From Ailurus styani (lineage: Eukaryota; Chordata; Mammalia; Carnivora; Ailuridae), in contig LNAC01000135.1 in NCBI GenBank assembly GCA_002007465.1, forward strand, positions 3,303,164 through 3,367,163: a stretch of DNA of 64,000 nucleotides, given 5' to 3'. The notes under the pieces were generated by a model, which was given only the letters and a program-made list of their open reading frames with translations, ran no database searches and had not been told where the DNA came from. This document shows, piece by piece, positions 10,641 to 20,886 of this stretch; position 1 is the stretch's first letter; every line of letters begins with the position of its first letter. A program made the position numbers and the translations under genes.

Positions 10641-12585
10641 GATGGGGATTTTTTTCTTTTATTAAGGTAAAGTCTAAGATACAGTAAAATTCCTGCAAAT
10701 TCTTTAGGTATACTGTGTATAGTATTCTGTGAGTTCTGATGAACCCATTCAGTCTGAAACCACCACCACAATCAAGATCTAGAACAGTCCACCACACCAA
10801 TAAATGGCCCCCTGTTCCCTTATATGCAGCACCTCTCCCAGTCCCTGATTCCTGGCTACTTCTGGTTTATTTTCTGTCCCTAGAGTTGTGCCTTTCATGT
10901 AAATGGAATCATTTACATGGAGTCTGGTTTGTGTCATTTAACACAATGCATTTGAAGTTCATCCTTGCCATTGTCTGCATCACTTGTTAGTTCCTTTTAC
11001 TGCTGCGTAGTGTTCCATTTGTATATATGTACCGGTGCGTCTATCCATTTTCTCACAGAGGGAAATTTGGGTTGTTTGTACGTTGGGGCAATTAAAATTA
11101 AGTCACTATAAATGTTTGTATGCAGACTTGTTGTGAACATAGGTTTTCATTTAGCCTAGGTAAATACCTCGGTATAGAATTGCTAGATCATATGGTATAG
11201 AGTGTGTTTAACCTTACAGGAAGCTGCTGTACTGTTCTCCAAGTGGCTGTACCATTTTGCAGTCTCACCAGCAATGTAGACATTTTCCAATCGCTCTATA
11301 ATCTCACTGATAGTTGGTATTATCAATTTTTTTTAAATTTCAGCTTTTTTTTTTTTTGCTTTTCTTTTCCTTTTATTGGGGGTGGATATATGAATTTTTT
11401 CCAGTTTCCTGCCTTTAGAGCCAGTGTCGCTATGAGCATTCTTGTACTTGCTGGCTGGTACACGTGTAAAAAATATTTTACTAAGGTTTATATCTGGAAG
11501 TGAATTGGCTGGGTCATGCTGTTGAACTTCACTGAATGAAGGAGAGTGGTCATATCAAGTTTCACATTAACCAGGGGCATGTCGTTCCATAACCTCACCA
11601 TCACTTGGCCTCATATTTTTGCCAGTCTAGTGAGTATGAAATAGTATCTCATTGTGGTTTTAATTTGTCTTACCCTGATTAAAAATGAGGCATCTTTTCA
11701 CATTTTTATGAATCATTTGTGTTCTCTCTTCTAGGAAATGCCTAAATCATGCCCTTTGTCCAATTTTCAATTGAGTTTTTTTCTTATGATATTTAGAAGT
11801 TCTTTATACACTCCAAGTGCTTATTCTTTTTGATTATATGTTTGGCAAATATCTTCTCCTAATTTGGAGCTTGAATTTTTATCTGATTAATGGTCTTTTT
11901 GGAAAACATAAGTTCTTAAACTTAATGTAGTGGAATTCATTAGTATTTATCATATTTTCTACTTTTTTGTGTGTCTTAAGAAATTCTTCCCTATTCTAAA
12001 ATCATAAAGATATTTTCATATATATATTGGCTTCTAAGTTTTATGGTTTCATTCCTTTCACATTTAAGTCTATTTGTCTTGAATTGATTTTTTTTTTTTT
12101 TGATATTTGGTTCTTCTTCAATAGTGAGAGCTATTATTAGCCCTTTACTCTTCCATATAAATTTCCATATAATTTTAGAATCAATTCATCAAGTTCCACA
12201 AAAAAATCCTATTGGAATTTTATTGAATCTGTGGATCAGTTTGAAGAACATCAGCATATTTACAATATTGAATGTAGCAATCATAATCATAGTACATATC
12301 TCCATTTAACTAGGTCATCTTCAATGTCTTTCAATAAAGTTTTACAATGGATATGCATAATTTTTGATAGGTTTATTCCTAGGTGCTTTATATTCTTGTT
12401 ATTTGAAATTGCATCTTTTTTTAATTGAAGTATAATTAACATACGGTATTATACTAGTTTCAGGTGTACCATATATGATTCAACAATTCTATACATTACT
12501 CATTGCTCATCATGATAAGTGTATTCTTAACCCTCTTGATCTATTTCAACCAAAAATGGCATCTTTTAAAAGTCACATTTTCCAA

Positions 12586-12787
12586 GGGCACCAGAGTAGT
12601 TCAGTTAGCTGGGCATCCAACTCTTGGTTTTGGCTCAGGCCATGATCTCAAGGTTGTGAGACTGAGCCCCATGTTGTGCTCCATGCTCAGCACAGAGTCT
12701 GCTTTATATTCTCTCTCTCCCTCTCCTGCTCATGCAAGCTTGCTCTCTCTCTTTCTAAAATAAATAAACAAATCTTTTTTAAAAAAT
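12586..12787 (+). repeat. CAN-SINE, sense, inside L1
   Basis: The diverged head 'gggcaccagagtagttcag' is followed by 'ccaactcttggttttggctcagg', a CT-rich stretch and 'aaataaataaacaaatctttt'. The sequence 'tttaaaagtcacatttt' before it resembles 'aaaaaattacactttct' after it, a decayed target duplication. Confidence 0.88.
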
Positions 12788-13324
12788 TACACTTTCTAAC
12801 TGACTGTTGCTGAGATACACAAATGTAATTATCTTTGGGGTGATGATTTTGTATCCAGAAAGCTTGCTAAAACTCAAAGAATTCTGGTTCTGTAGTGTTT
12901 CCCAAATAGGGAAGTATACCATCTACAGATAATGACAGATTTATTTATTCCTTTTTGATTCTTTTACCTTCTCCCACCCATTTTCCTTGATATGCAGCAC
13001 GGTCAGGATATGCAGTATAATGCAGAAAAGAAGTATTGGTAGCAGGCCCCCTGGCCTTAGTCCTGATATCAGAGGGAATACTTTCACCAGTCACCATTCA
13101 GTTTTATGTTTCCTTTAGGTTTTTTTCATAGATGCCCTTTATTGGGGGCAAGAAATTTCTATTTATTCCTAGTTTGCTAAGTTTCTGGGATAAATAAATG
13201 TTTAATTCATGTAGTATTACTCATAAACAATTTTTTTCCATGTCTTTGCTTTTTTTAATGAAATGAGTTGGCAATTTTATTTTCACATTTCACAATACAT
13301 ATAAAAATTGCCTTTTTTTTTTTT

Positions 13325-13769
13325 GGTCCCACTACTAAAGTGGGCACCAAAATGGTACAGGTGGGAGATCTCATCATTGACATGTGGCCTGCCATAGGCA
13401 GCCTCATTTCAGGAGAGGTCCCGCTGGCATCATCCCAGGAGGAGGAGGACCCATCACTGGCATCATGGGAGGGCCCCCCATACAGGGTGCTGGCATCATA
13501 CCAGAGTGAGGAGGACCCAGGAGACTGGGGGGAGGTAGGATCATTGCCCCTGCAGGAGGAGAAGCAGCGCATGGAGTAGGAGGTAGCTTTCCTTATTGAA
13601 ATGCAGGAGTTATTTTGTTGATCAGGCTCTGAACCTCCTCTTCCGTCCATTTCTGGTAGCAGTCTTTCACATTTTCTTTCTGTTTCCCACCACTGCAGTG
13701 TGTGCTCCTTACAGATGGAGAGTCCTGGGTGAGGAATGTGTCACAGCCATCACATTAAAACTTAGACAT
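13325..13769 (-). pseudogene. SNRPC: SNRPC (U1 snRNP protein C) processed pseudogene
   Basis: U1-C is the zinc-finger protein of the U1 snRNP that stabilises 5' splice-site recognition. On the minus strand an ATG at 13769-13767 is followed by MSKF and then a stop as codon 5. The reading continues recognisably: [22 protein letters not shown] and QSLINK match the C2H2 finger and the helix of U1-C. Next come the pro/met-rich repeats, frame-shifted (the DNA keeps the 'ggtatgatgcca...ccccat' pattern of the parent), and a trace of GGHMPMM. There are no introns, and the copy sits inside an L1. An A11 run at 13325-13315 on the minus strand could be its tail, or the tail could be the later A run near 13256-13250, after an AATAAA at 13281-13276. 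Either way it cannot make U1-C. Confidence 0.88.
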
Positions 13770-14001
13770 GTTGCTCTGCAGGCCATTGCCCACTCTGTCC
13801 TGTGCCACCTGGAAATGACCTCCCTGTCTTTTTGGGTCCATTTTGTCAAGTTACATTCTCCAGGAATTTTTACATATTTTTAAGTTTTCAGATTTATTGG
13901 CATAAAGGTTTCCATAATAACCTCTTTTTTTAATCTGTTGCATCCGTAGCTATAGTCTTCACTTTTTCCCTTATAATGGTAATTTTTGTCTGCTTTCTTT
14001 C

Positions 14002-14106
14002 TTTTTTTTAAGATTTTATTTATAAGTAATCACTACACTCAACATGATCTCACAACCCCGAGATCAAGAGTCACATGGTCTTCCAACTGAGCCAGCCAGA
14101 CACCCC
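14002..14106 (-). repeat. CAN-SINE fragment, antisense
   Basis: 'aagattttatttataagtaatc' followed by 'gatctcacaaccccgagatcaagagtcacatggtcttcc' and 'aactgagccagccagacacccc' is the short SINE form without the CT-rich middle. It interrupts the L1. Confidence 0.85.
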
Positions 14107-15160
14107 TACTTTCTTTTTTTTATTGATTAGTCTCAGCAGAGGCTTGTCAGTTTCATTAAACTGTTCGGAGAATGTCTTGGTCAATACTCTGTATCGTATG
14201 ATTGCTTTTACCTCATTAATTTCTGCTTCTATGTTTATGATTTCCTTTCCTCTACTTTTTTTTTTAAAGTCTTGTCTGCTGTAACTTTTTCTAACTTCTC
14301 AAGTTCTATGCTTGGGTCATTAATTTTGAGCATTTCTTCTTTTCTAATGGAAGTATCTAAGGATAGATATTTCCCTCAAGCCTCCATCCCTTTAGCTATA
14401 TACCGCAAGTTTTGACACACAGTATTTTGTTGTCACTCAATTCTAAGTGTGATGGATTTGTCGATTTTCCTTTATAGTTTAACTTTTGCTCTGTTATTGG
14501 GTATAAACAAATTTATAACTGTCACATTTTTCTGGTGATTCATAACTTTTATCATCATATGCTGATCCACATTTTTTGCCTTTTTTTCTCTTTTGTCTGT
14601 TATTAATACAGCTATACCACATTTCTTTAGTCTTTGCCTAATATATGCTTTTTCTTGTAATATTTATGTATCCTTATGTTTTAGTTGTGTCTCATTTAGC
14701 TAAATTTTATCTTTTCCATCTTTGTCACTTAACTGAAGGATTTCATTTATTGTGATTACTGTTATATTTGGATTAATTCTACTATGTTATTTTGTGCTAT
14801 TTGTCCTATCCTTTTATGTTTTTTTCCCTCTTTCTTGTAAAAGATTTTAATTCATTGAGGTTTGTCTTTTGTTTCTGTTATGCTTCGGTTTTAACTTATG
14901 AGAATATAACTGCTCATAAATTACAGTCTTTATGTCTATTTTTCATTGCTTACCCTAAATATATTAGCATGAATACTATACCATTTCAAAAGTTAATAAT
15001 TTTACTTTCCTCATAAATCATATAAGAACCTTAAATCACTTTGACTCTGACCATCATCCTCCTAATATACGTACTGTTGGTATCCAGTATTTTAGGTCTC
15101 TCTTTTTTAACTGTACGATCTGTATATTATTAATAGTTTCATTCAATAGATTTTTGCCTA

Positions 15161-15346
15161 GGGCGCCTGGGTGGCTCAGTCGGTTAAACCACTGCCTTCA
15201 GCTCAGGTCATGATCCCAGGGTCCTGGGATCGAGTCCTGCATCAGGCTCCCTGCTCAGCGGAGAGCCTGCTTCTCCCTCTCCCTCCCGCTCTGCCTACTT
15301 GTGCTCTCTACCTCTTTCAAATAAATAAATAAAATCTTAAAAAAAT
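15161..15346 (+). repeat. CAN-SINE, sense, with perfect target duplication
   Basis: The head is 'gggcgcctgggtggctcagt' and the tail is '(aaat)n aaaatctt'. The 12-bp word gatttttgccta at 15149-15160 recurs exactly at 15348-15359, so this is a relatively recent insertion. Confidence 0.96.
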
Positions 15347-15540
15347 TGATTTTTGCCTAGTTATACCCCAATATTTACCACTCTATTTATGCATGATATG
15401 TTCTTACATTTGGGTAATTTTCTTTTTCCTTGATCTGCATGCGTTTGAACTTTTCTTTACTGAATCCTCTTAATAGCCACTGTCTGAGAATGGGCTCTCT
15501 AACTTTATTCCCTGGGCATCATTTGTGAGGCTGGTTTGAA

Positions 15541-16290
15541 AGCACAGTGATCCAAGCGATTTGCTGCCTTGAAGGTGGAAAGGGTAACTATTAGATAAGG
15601 TGACTTTGTTAAACAGGAAATGTTTCAGTCACATCAAGGGGCCCTGCTCCTAGGCATTATGGGGATTCTGTTCTCTCTTACAGATGAAGGAAACTAGATA
15701 CATGCATCATATTTACCTGCAAGAATCTTAAAACCCTTTAATCTGACCAAATGATGTAAAGCAATTTAATAAAAAGGATCTTACTATATTTTGGTCTGAA
15801 GACTGGAATATTTGTAATACAAGGTTGCTTTAGTATTCTAAAAAAACCACTTCCAAAACTTCTCCTAATTCCCTTGGCCTCCGTAATAAACATCTATGTT
15901 TTATGCCTGCCTGGCATCTAGTCTTCCTTTTTCTGATCACATTACTCTAATTTTCCTTTGACAGAACATCCCTTCTTCATTCTTGCCCAGTGTAATTTGA
16001 AGGGACGAGCCCACTCCCTGATTCTAGAGATCACCTGACTCAGGTGTGGCAAATTAGGACATTCCATCCCCTGGACCAGAGGGATTGGAGACTTGACCCT
16101 AGACAGGCTGAGGATATTCCTTAAGTGAAGTCATAAAGCCATAGACAATAAGGGTTCTGTGAGTAAAGCAACACGTGAGAAGCCTAAGCAATCTTGGCCT
16201 TGATGTAACAGATGGAACGGGGTCCCACCTTGGAAGCCTGCACTATGTTTACACTAAGGTTCTTTAAGAAGGGCTCAATTCGTCCAAAGG
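15541..16290. other. Intergenic, unassigned ancient repeat-like sequence
   Basis: No gene is visible. Words such as 'tctgatcacattactctaattttcc' and 'agatcacctgactcaggtgtggcaaattagg' suggest an old interspersed repeat whose family I cannot name. Confidence 0.4.
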
Positions 16291-16690
16291 GCTATATTAG
16301 TTTCCTATTGCTGCTTGAACGACCACAAATTTAGTGGCTTAAAACAGCATAAATTTATGTTCTTACAGTCCTGGAGGTAGAGCTGAATTCCTTCTGGAGG
16401 CTCTAGGGGAGACTCTGTTCCCTTGACTTTTCCAGTTTCTAGGGGCTATCTGAATTTCTTGGCTCATCGCCCTACTTAGCATCTTCATCTTTGACTGTCC
16501 TTCCCCCTTCTTTCCATTACAAGGACCCCTGTGATTACATTGGGGCTACTTAAATAACCCAGCATAATCTCCCCATCTCAAGATCCATAATCTGATCATA
16601 CCTGCAAACTCCTTTTTACCATGTAAGGTAACATATTCATCCGTTCCGGTTCAGGCATAAGACACAAGGACATCTTGGGCTGGCGGGGGG
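16291..16690 (+). mobile_element. MLT2-like solo LTR (ERVL class), degraded
   Basis: It begins 'tatattagtttcctattgctgc', continues 'accacaaatttagtggcttaaaacagcataaatttatgttc' and 'acagtcctggaggtagag', and ends in the 'aaggtaacatattcatcc' region. This is the layout of MLT2-type LTRs from ancient ERVL elements. There is no internal retroviral coding sequence next to it. The end is followed by a G-rich tract. Confidence 0.65.
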
Positions 16691-16707
16691 GCGGGGGGGG
16701 TGGAGGG
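16684..16707 (+). other. G-rich tract, possible G-quadruplex
   Basis: Runs of seven and eight G separated by a single C are followed by TGGAGGG. Four or more G3 runs with short loops can be drawn. It sits at the end of the LTR relic. Confidence 0.6.
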
Positions 16708-17115
16708 TTGGTGCTATGGATAGGATCCACCATGAGTTAAATTCGCATTGGGCACCAAGGTACCTCCCAACAAAAACTTCATCTGAGAACAAGAGACAGT
16801 TAATGGTCTAAGGACAATGATTTAGTATGAACAGGAATCCCTTAAGTTCAGCAGGAAATGTCTCGTTGAGATTTTAATTTTTGAAGAGGCAGCCCTTGGA
16901 TTATTCCTAAGAACTAGTATCAGAAATCTGAAGAGGAGGTGGTAAGAAGGGAAGCTGTTTCACTACAAACTGTGAGACACACAGAACACAAGCTGGTATG
17001 GCTTTGTAGCCACCCAACAGAGTGGAATCCACACGGAGATTTTTGGGGAAAGGGCCATGCCTTATGTCTAGATCTCACATTATCAGATTAAGTTTGGCTT
17101 GAAAAAAAGACTCTA

Positions 17116-17323
17116 GGGCGCCTGGGTGGCTCAGTGGGTTAAAGCCTCTGCTTTCGGCTCAGGTCATGATCTCAGCGTCCTGGGATCGAGGCCTGCATCG
17201 GGCTCTCTGCTCAGCAGGGAGCCTGCTTCCTCCTCTCCCTGTCTCTCTGCCTGCCTCTCTGCCTACTTGTAATCTCTCTCTGTGTGTCAAATAAATAAAT
17301 AAATAAAATCTTAAAAAAAAAAA
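17116..17323 (+). repeat. CAN-SINE, sense, mustelid-type head
   Basis: The head 'gggcgcctgggtggctcagt' continues 'gggttaaagcctctgctttcgg'. The tail is '(aaat)4 aaaatctt A12'. The target duplication 'aaagactcta' is seen on both sides. This is the young subfamily that suggests Mustelidae. Confidence 0.96.
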
Positions 17324-17860
17324 AGACTCTAATGATGATGGCTTCCAAGTGGTTAACTTTCGAGGGGTTTTTTTTGTCCCCAGCCATAAGAACGTTTCAA
17401 GGTCTCAAGGGAAGAGAAAAAGGCAAAAGGGACCAAGCTAGCCCGCTGCCAGGAGTGCAGATGCTTCTGCTCCAATGCCAGACTACTTGGCCATCAGGGT
17501 GCTCCTCGGGGTCACTCCAGCAGGCCTGAGTGGAGGAACAACGGGCAGACCAAATGGCAGGAGGATGTGGCTTGGTGAGCTGTTTCAGACTTTCCTGCCC
17601 TCTTGGTCCTCAGAGTATGTGTGTACAAGGGAATGAAGGCGTAAGGGATGGTTTTGCACTCCGGTAGTAGGCATCTGAGTGAGGTTTTTCTGTTTGTCCC
17701 CAGATTGGTGCTCAGATCCAATTAGGGAATCAATAAGCAGTAAGACTACATTCTAAAGAGAACTGACCATTACGTTGCTCGCCCGGCTCACAGCTTACTG
17801 CCAGGTGGTAGAACTGGCCATTCCAACACTAGTCGTGGCCTCGACCAGACTTCCAACCTC
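17324..17860. other. Intergenic, no recognisable feature
   Basis: The base composition is mixed, with no repeat or gene I can name. Confidence 0.5.
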
Positions 17861-17869
17861 CCCTCCTCC

Positions 17870-18440
17870 CCAGAGAGGACAGAAGCGCTTGGTTAGGATT
17901 GAGTTGAGGCCCAACACCCCAGGGCCACTGGAGCCTGGCAGTCAAGGGGGAGGAGGCATCCCAGAGTGGCTAGAGGCCCCTCCGCTAGAGCAGCACCCCA
18001 GTTCACCGCCCGCCCCTCCCACCTCAGGTCCCTGGAGGCACCAAGGCGGGAGAGATGGAGAAACGGACTGAAGGGCTGGACCTGGGTAGCTCGGGTCCTG
18101 CGTCCCAAGCCTGGGAGGTGAGGGAATCCGGGCATGAGGAGTGTGAGGGCACCGGGCTTCCCTGATCACCTCAGGCCTGACCTTGGGGCCTGGGGACACC
18201 GGAGAGCCACTGCTGTGCAGCCACCTGACGACCTGACAGATCCCCGCAGCGAGCCCGTGTGGAAGGTTCTGGAAGCCGCCACGGAGTGCGCGGGGATGGT
18301 GGGATGGGTCATAGGGCGGCCCACACCCCGTGCCAGAACACGCCCTTCCCCGCGGCGTCTCACTCTCAGGAGCAACTCTGGATGTCGGTTCAAGTGTGGT
18401 GTGTAGGGAAGGTGGGGACGCTGCTGAAGTCGCGAGGCCT
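17870..18440. promoter_or_regulatory. Orphan GC-rich, CpG-containing stretch
   Basis: GC content rises sharply against AT-rich neighbours and CpGs accumulate between about 18240 and 18440 ('cccgcagcgagcccgtg', 'gaagccgccacggagtgcgcg', 'ccccgcggcgtctc'). No known gene starts here, and the open frames in the stretch overlap on both strands, as GC-rich DNA often allows. It could be a distal regulatory island or a promoter of a non-coding transcript. Confidence 0.4.
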
Positions 18441-18472
18441 GCTGTGGATTATAAATGTGGCGTTTAAACTGC

Positions 18473-18641
18473 GAGGGTGGCTCCTCCGCCTTCGGCTCAG
18501 GTCATGAACCCAGGCTCCTGGGATCGAGTCCCACCTTGGGCTCCCTGCTCCGCGGGGAGTCCGCTTCTCCCTCTACCCCTCCTCCCACTCATCCTCTCAA
18601 TCTCGCGCTCTCGCTCTCTCAAATAAATAAAATCTTCAAAA
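18473..18641 (+). repeat. CAN-SINE, sense, head deleted
   Basis: 'gagggtggctcctccgccttcggctcagg' shows the head with the 'agtcggttaagc' part missing. The body and the 'caaataaataaaatctt' tail are normal. Confidence 0.9.
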
Positions 18642-20886
18642 ATAAAACTGACTTTGCCTCTCAGTGGTGAACCCTGGTTGAAAATACACCACCGTGTAAA
18701 ATAAAGTCTCTGGGGGAAAATATGCCAACTTGTAAACAGTGGTTATTTTTAGATGACATTTAAAAGCAACCTTTTTAGTGCTAAAAAAAAGGGGGGGACT
18801 GTCCTTTACTAATCAAGAGTGATAAGGCCCTTCTGGCTATAAGCTGCCGCTGAAGTGTTCACTGCATACTGAGAGAAAGAGGTTCAACATTTAGGACCAG
18901 AGACCGGAAGATAAAAGTTTCATGTTTCACTCTGCAGAATTAGAATTGTTCAAAAATGCTTACAATGAATTTATATAGTAATAACAGATTAAGCACCAAA
19001 GATCTTCCGCTCTGCTGACAGTAGGCAAGCTGCCCTACCCTTTCCTAGAAGGGAGAAACCACATAGAGATATAGGACTATTTCCCCAAATGACTTTGGAG
19101 AACTGAAACAAAAGAAAGGGCATGAAGCTGGCTCCACCAACTTGTGAGCAGATGAAGTCCGAGAACTTCCAGTAGATTTCTTAAGAACTTACACATGGGA
19201 AGGAAGGAGCAAAAGGAATCTACATGGGGCCCAATCAAGGAAATGGCTCCACGTGTGCCTGGGCGTCAGGCCCTTTCCTGATCTGGTGAAGTGGAGATGG
19301 GGTGCAGACGTGGGAGAGCGTATTGCATGCCAGGGCTGGCTGGGCAGCCTCTACCTGGGCCTTTGGTGCCTTCCAGCAAGAGCTGCAGCAGGAAGGAGGC
19401 AGTGGAGAGTGGATCCCAGCTTGGCTGGAGGAAATGGTGAGTTTCCCCTGGTACCTGAAGGACAGCACCCCCAACTGCACTCCTGGGGCTTTCTGAACTA
19501 GCTAGGGAGAATTTGAGCAGACCTGGAGTGCCCTCTGAGGGTAGTGCCCTCACGGGGGTAGCCCCAATGATACAGGGTTTTGCTCCTAATGCTATGACCC
19601 TATTTTTACTTCCATGCCCAACTGGCCTGGGAAAATGGGTTATAAACAATCATATGCTATAAAGAACTCAGAGGCACAACCTCAAGATAGCAATGTCTTT
19701 TATCAGCATAGCTTCAGTTTTACTTCGTGGGATCAAATTCACAGGCTGCACCCCAGTGTATGTGTGCCCGCATGGATACTCACCCCCACCCTCCGGCAAA
19801 GTCCCTGTAGTTAAGTCTTGCTGAACTGATAGTAGAGATTTCCTTCTGCCACTGCACTGCCTTCCAAAGTAAATTTAAAATGGAACAAACGTAAAAAAGA
19901 GAAAAAGGGGGAAAGCAAAGAGAAGAAAATGAAACCCTTTGCTCGGCTTGGTTGTGGGCTTTGGAGAAAATCAGCTGAAAAGAAGGAATGGGATGAGATA
20001 AGGTTACTGGCACTCAGCAGGTTCCAATTAACCACCCAGTGGCAAAACTAGTTTGGCAGTCATGGCGGACTTTAGGTAAAAGCACCCCCTTCTTGCCTTA
20101 CTCCAGCCAGGAGTGTCTTCGAGAAGCTGAATCCTTCAGGGAGGAAGAAGTAGAAAGGCGCCTTGTTTTAATGTTACTTTTAGGTATGGAGGTAGTGGGT
20201 GGGGCGGGGGATGAGTGGAATAAATAGGAAAAAGAGAAGCGAAAGAACACTTCCTTTGTGCTTTTTTGTAAACAGGGTAGCTTTCCCTCTGCAGGCTCGG
20301 TTGACGCCACCTAGTGGGCAAACAGCCGGCTCCACTCCGCCGCGAGGGTGGCCCGCCCAAGTTTGACATTTCACGTTTACTTCGCTTCGCCTGCCAAAGG
20401 CAAGGGTGTGAATGGTGGTTTAGTCCCTCCCAGGCAGCCATCACCTCGGGGAAGAGGCAGCAGCTGATTTACGCTGGTGGATAGTGGCCAGGCGTGGCAG
20501 GGACCCCTGCGAGCCGGGGTAGACCAGGGGAACTGAGCCGCTGCCCGACCTAAGAGTCTAGAGCAGAAGAGCAGAGGACTGCGGGCTGGCCTATGGCGAT
20601 CGGTGGTTAGCAAGAAGCCGAGGGTCTGGAACTGGGGGCATCCGATCTGATCAGGCAGTGTGGAACTCTTTCGTCCTCAAGACCGAAGTCTGACATTTAG
20701 AAGGTCATTATTATTCAAGGCAGTGGCACCGGCTAACAGAAATACAGTAGTGAGAATCATTCTAGGCAGTGGCCATCTGTCCTCTGACCATTCTGTGTTT
20801 TTTTCTGGGGCGGGGGCATTCTGGTCCTGGAGAAGATTTGGAGGGACCACAGGAGCCTGGGTATAAGGAATATTTCAGTCTGATTT
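18642..20886. other. Intergenic, repeat-poor
   Basis: There are 2.2 kb with no SINE or LINE that I recognise. The stretch contains an exon-like segment at 19377-19436, a CTCF-like site at 20307-20319 and a moderately CpG-rich patch at about 20280-20560. No gene is supported. Confidence 0.5.
20307..20319 (+). promoter_or_regulatory. Candidate CTCF binding site
   Basis: CCACCTAGTGGGC fits the CTCF core (CCACYAGRKGGC-like), in a locally CpG-rich setting. This is a motif match only, with no occupancy evidence. Confidence 0.5.

Larger units (their letters stand above)
10650..15540 (-). mobile_element. Long antisense L1 (LINE-1) block, broken and nested
   Basis: Read on the minus strand, this carries the L1 3' end and ORF2 territory. 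Landmarks on the + strand are 'ttgccattgtctgcatcacttg' (10966 on), 'tggaattttattgaatctgtggatcag' (12213 on), 'cctaggtgctttatattcttgttatttga' (12378 on) and 'gtcagtttcattaaactgttcggag' (14148 on). A second, younger carnivore L1 3' end starts near 12421 ('aattgaagtataattaacata'). No open ORF2 survives. SINEs at 12586, 14002 and 15161 and an SNRPC pseudogene at 13325-13769 interrupt it. The edges are approximate, especially the right one. Confidence 0.75.

Noticed and set aside
13255..13650. 131-codon open frame on the - strand
   Set aside because: It is a shifted frame of the SNRPC pseudogene that runs into its A-rich end, not a gene of its own.
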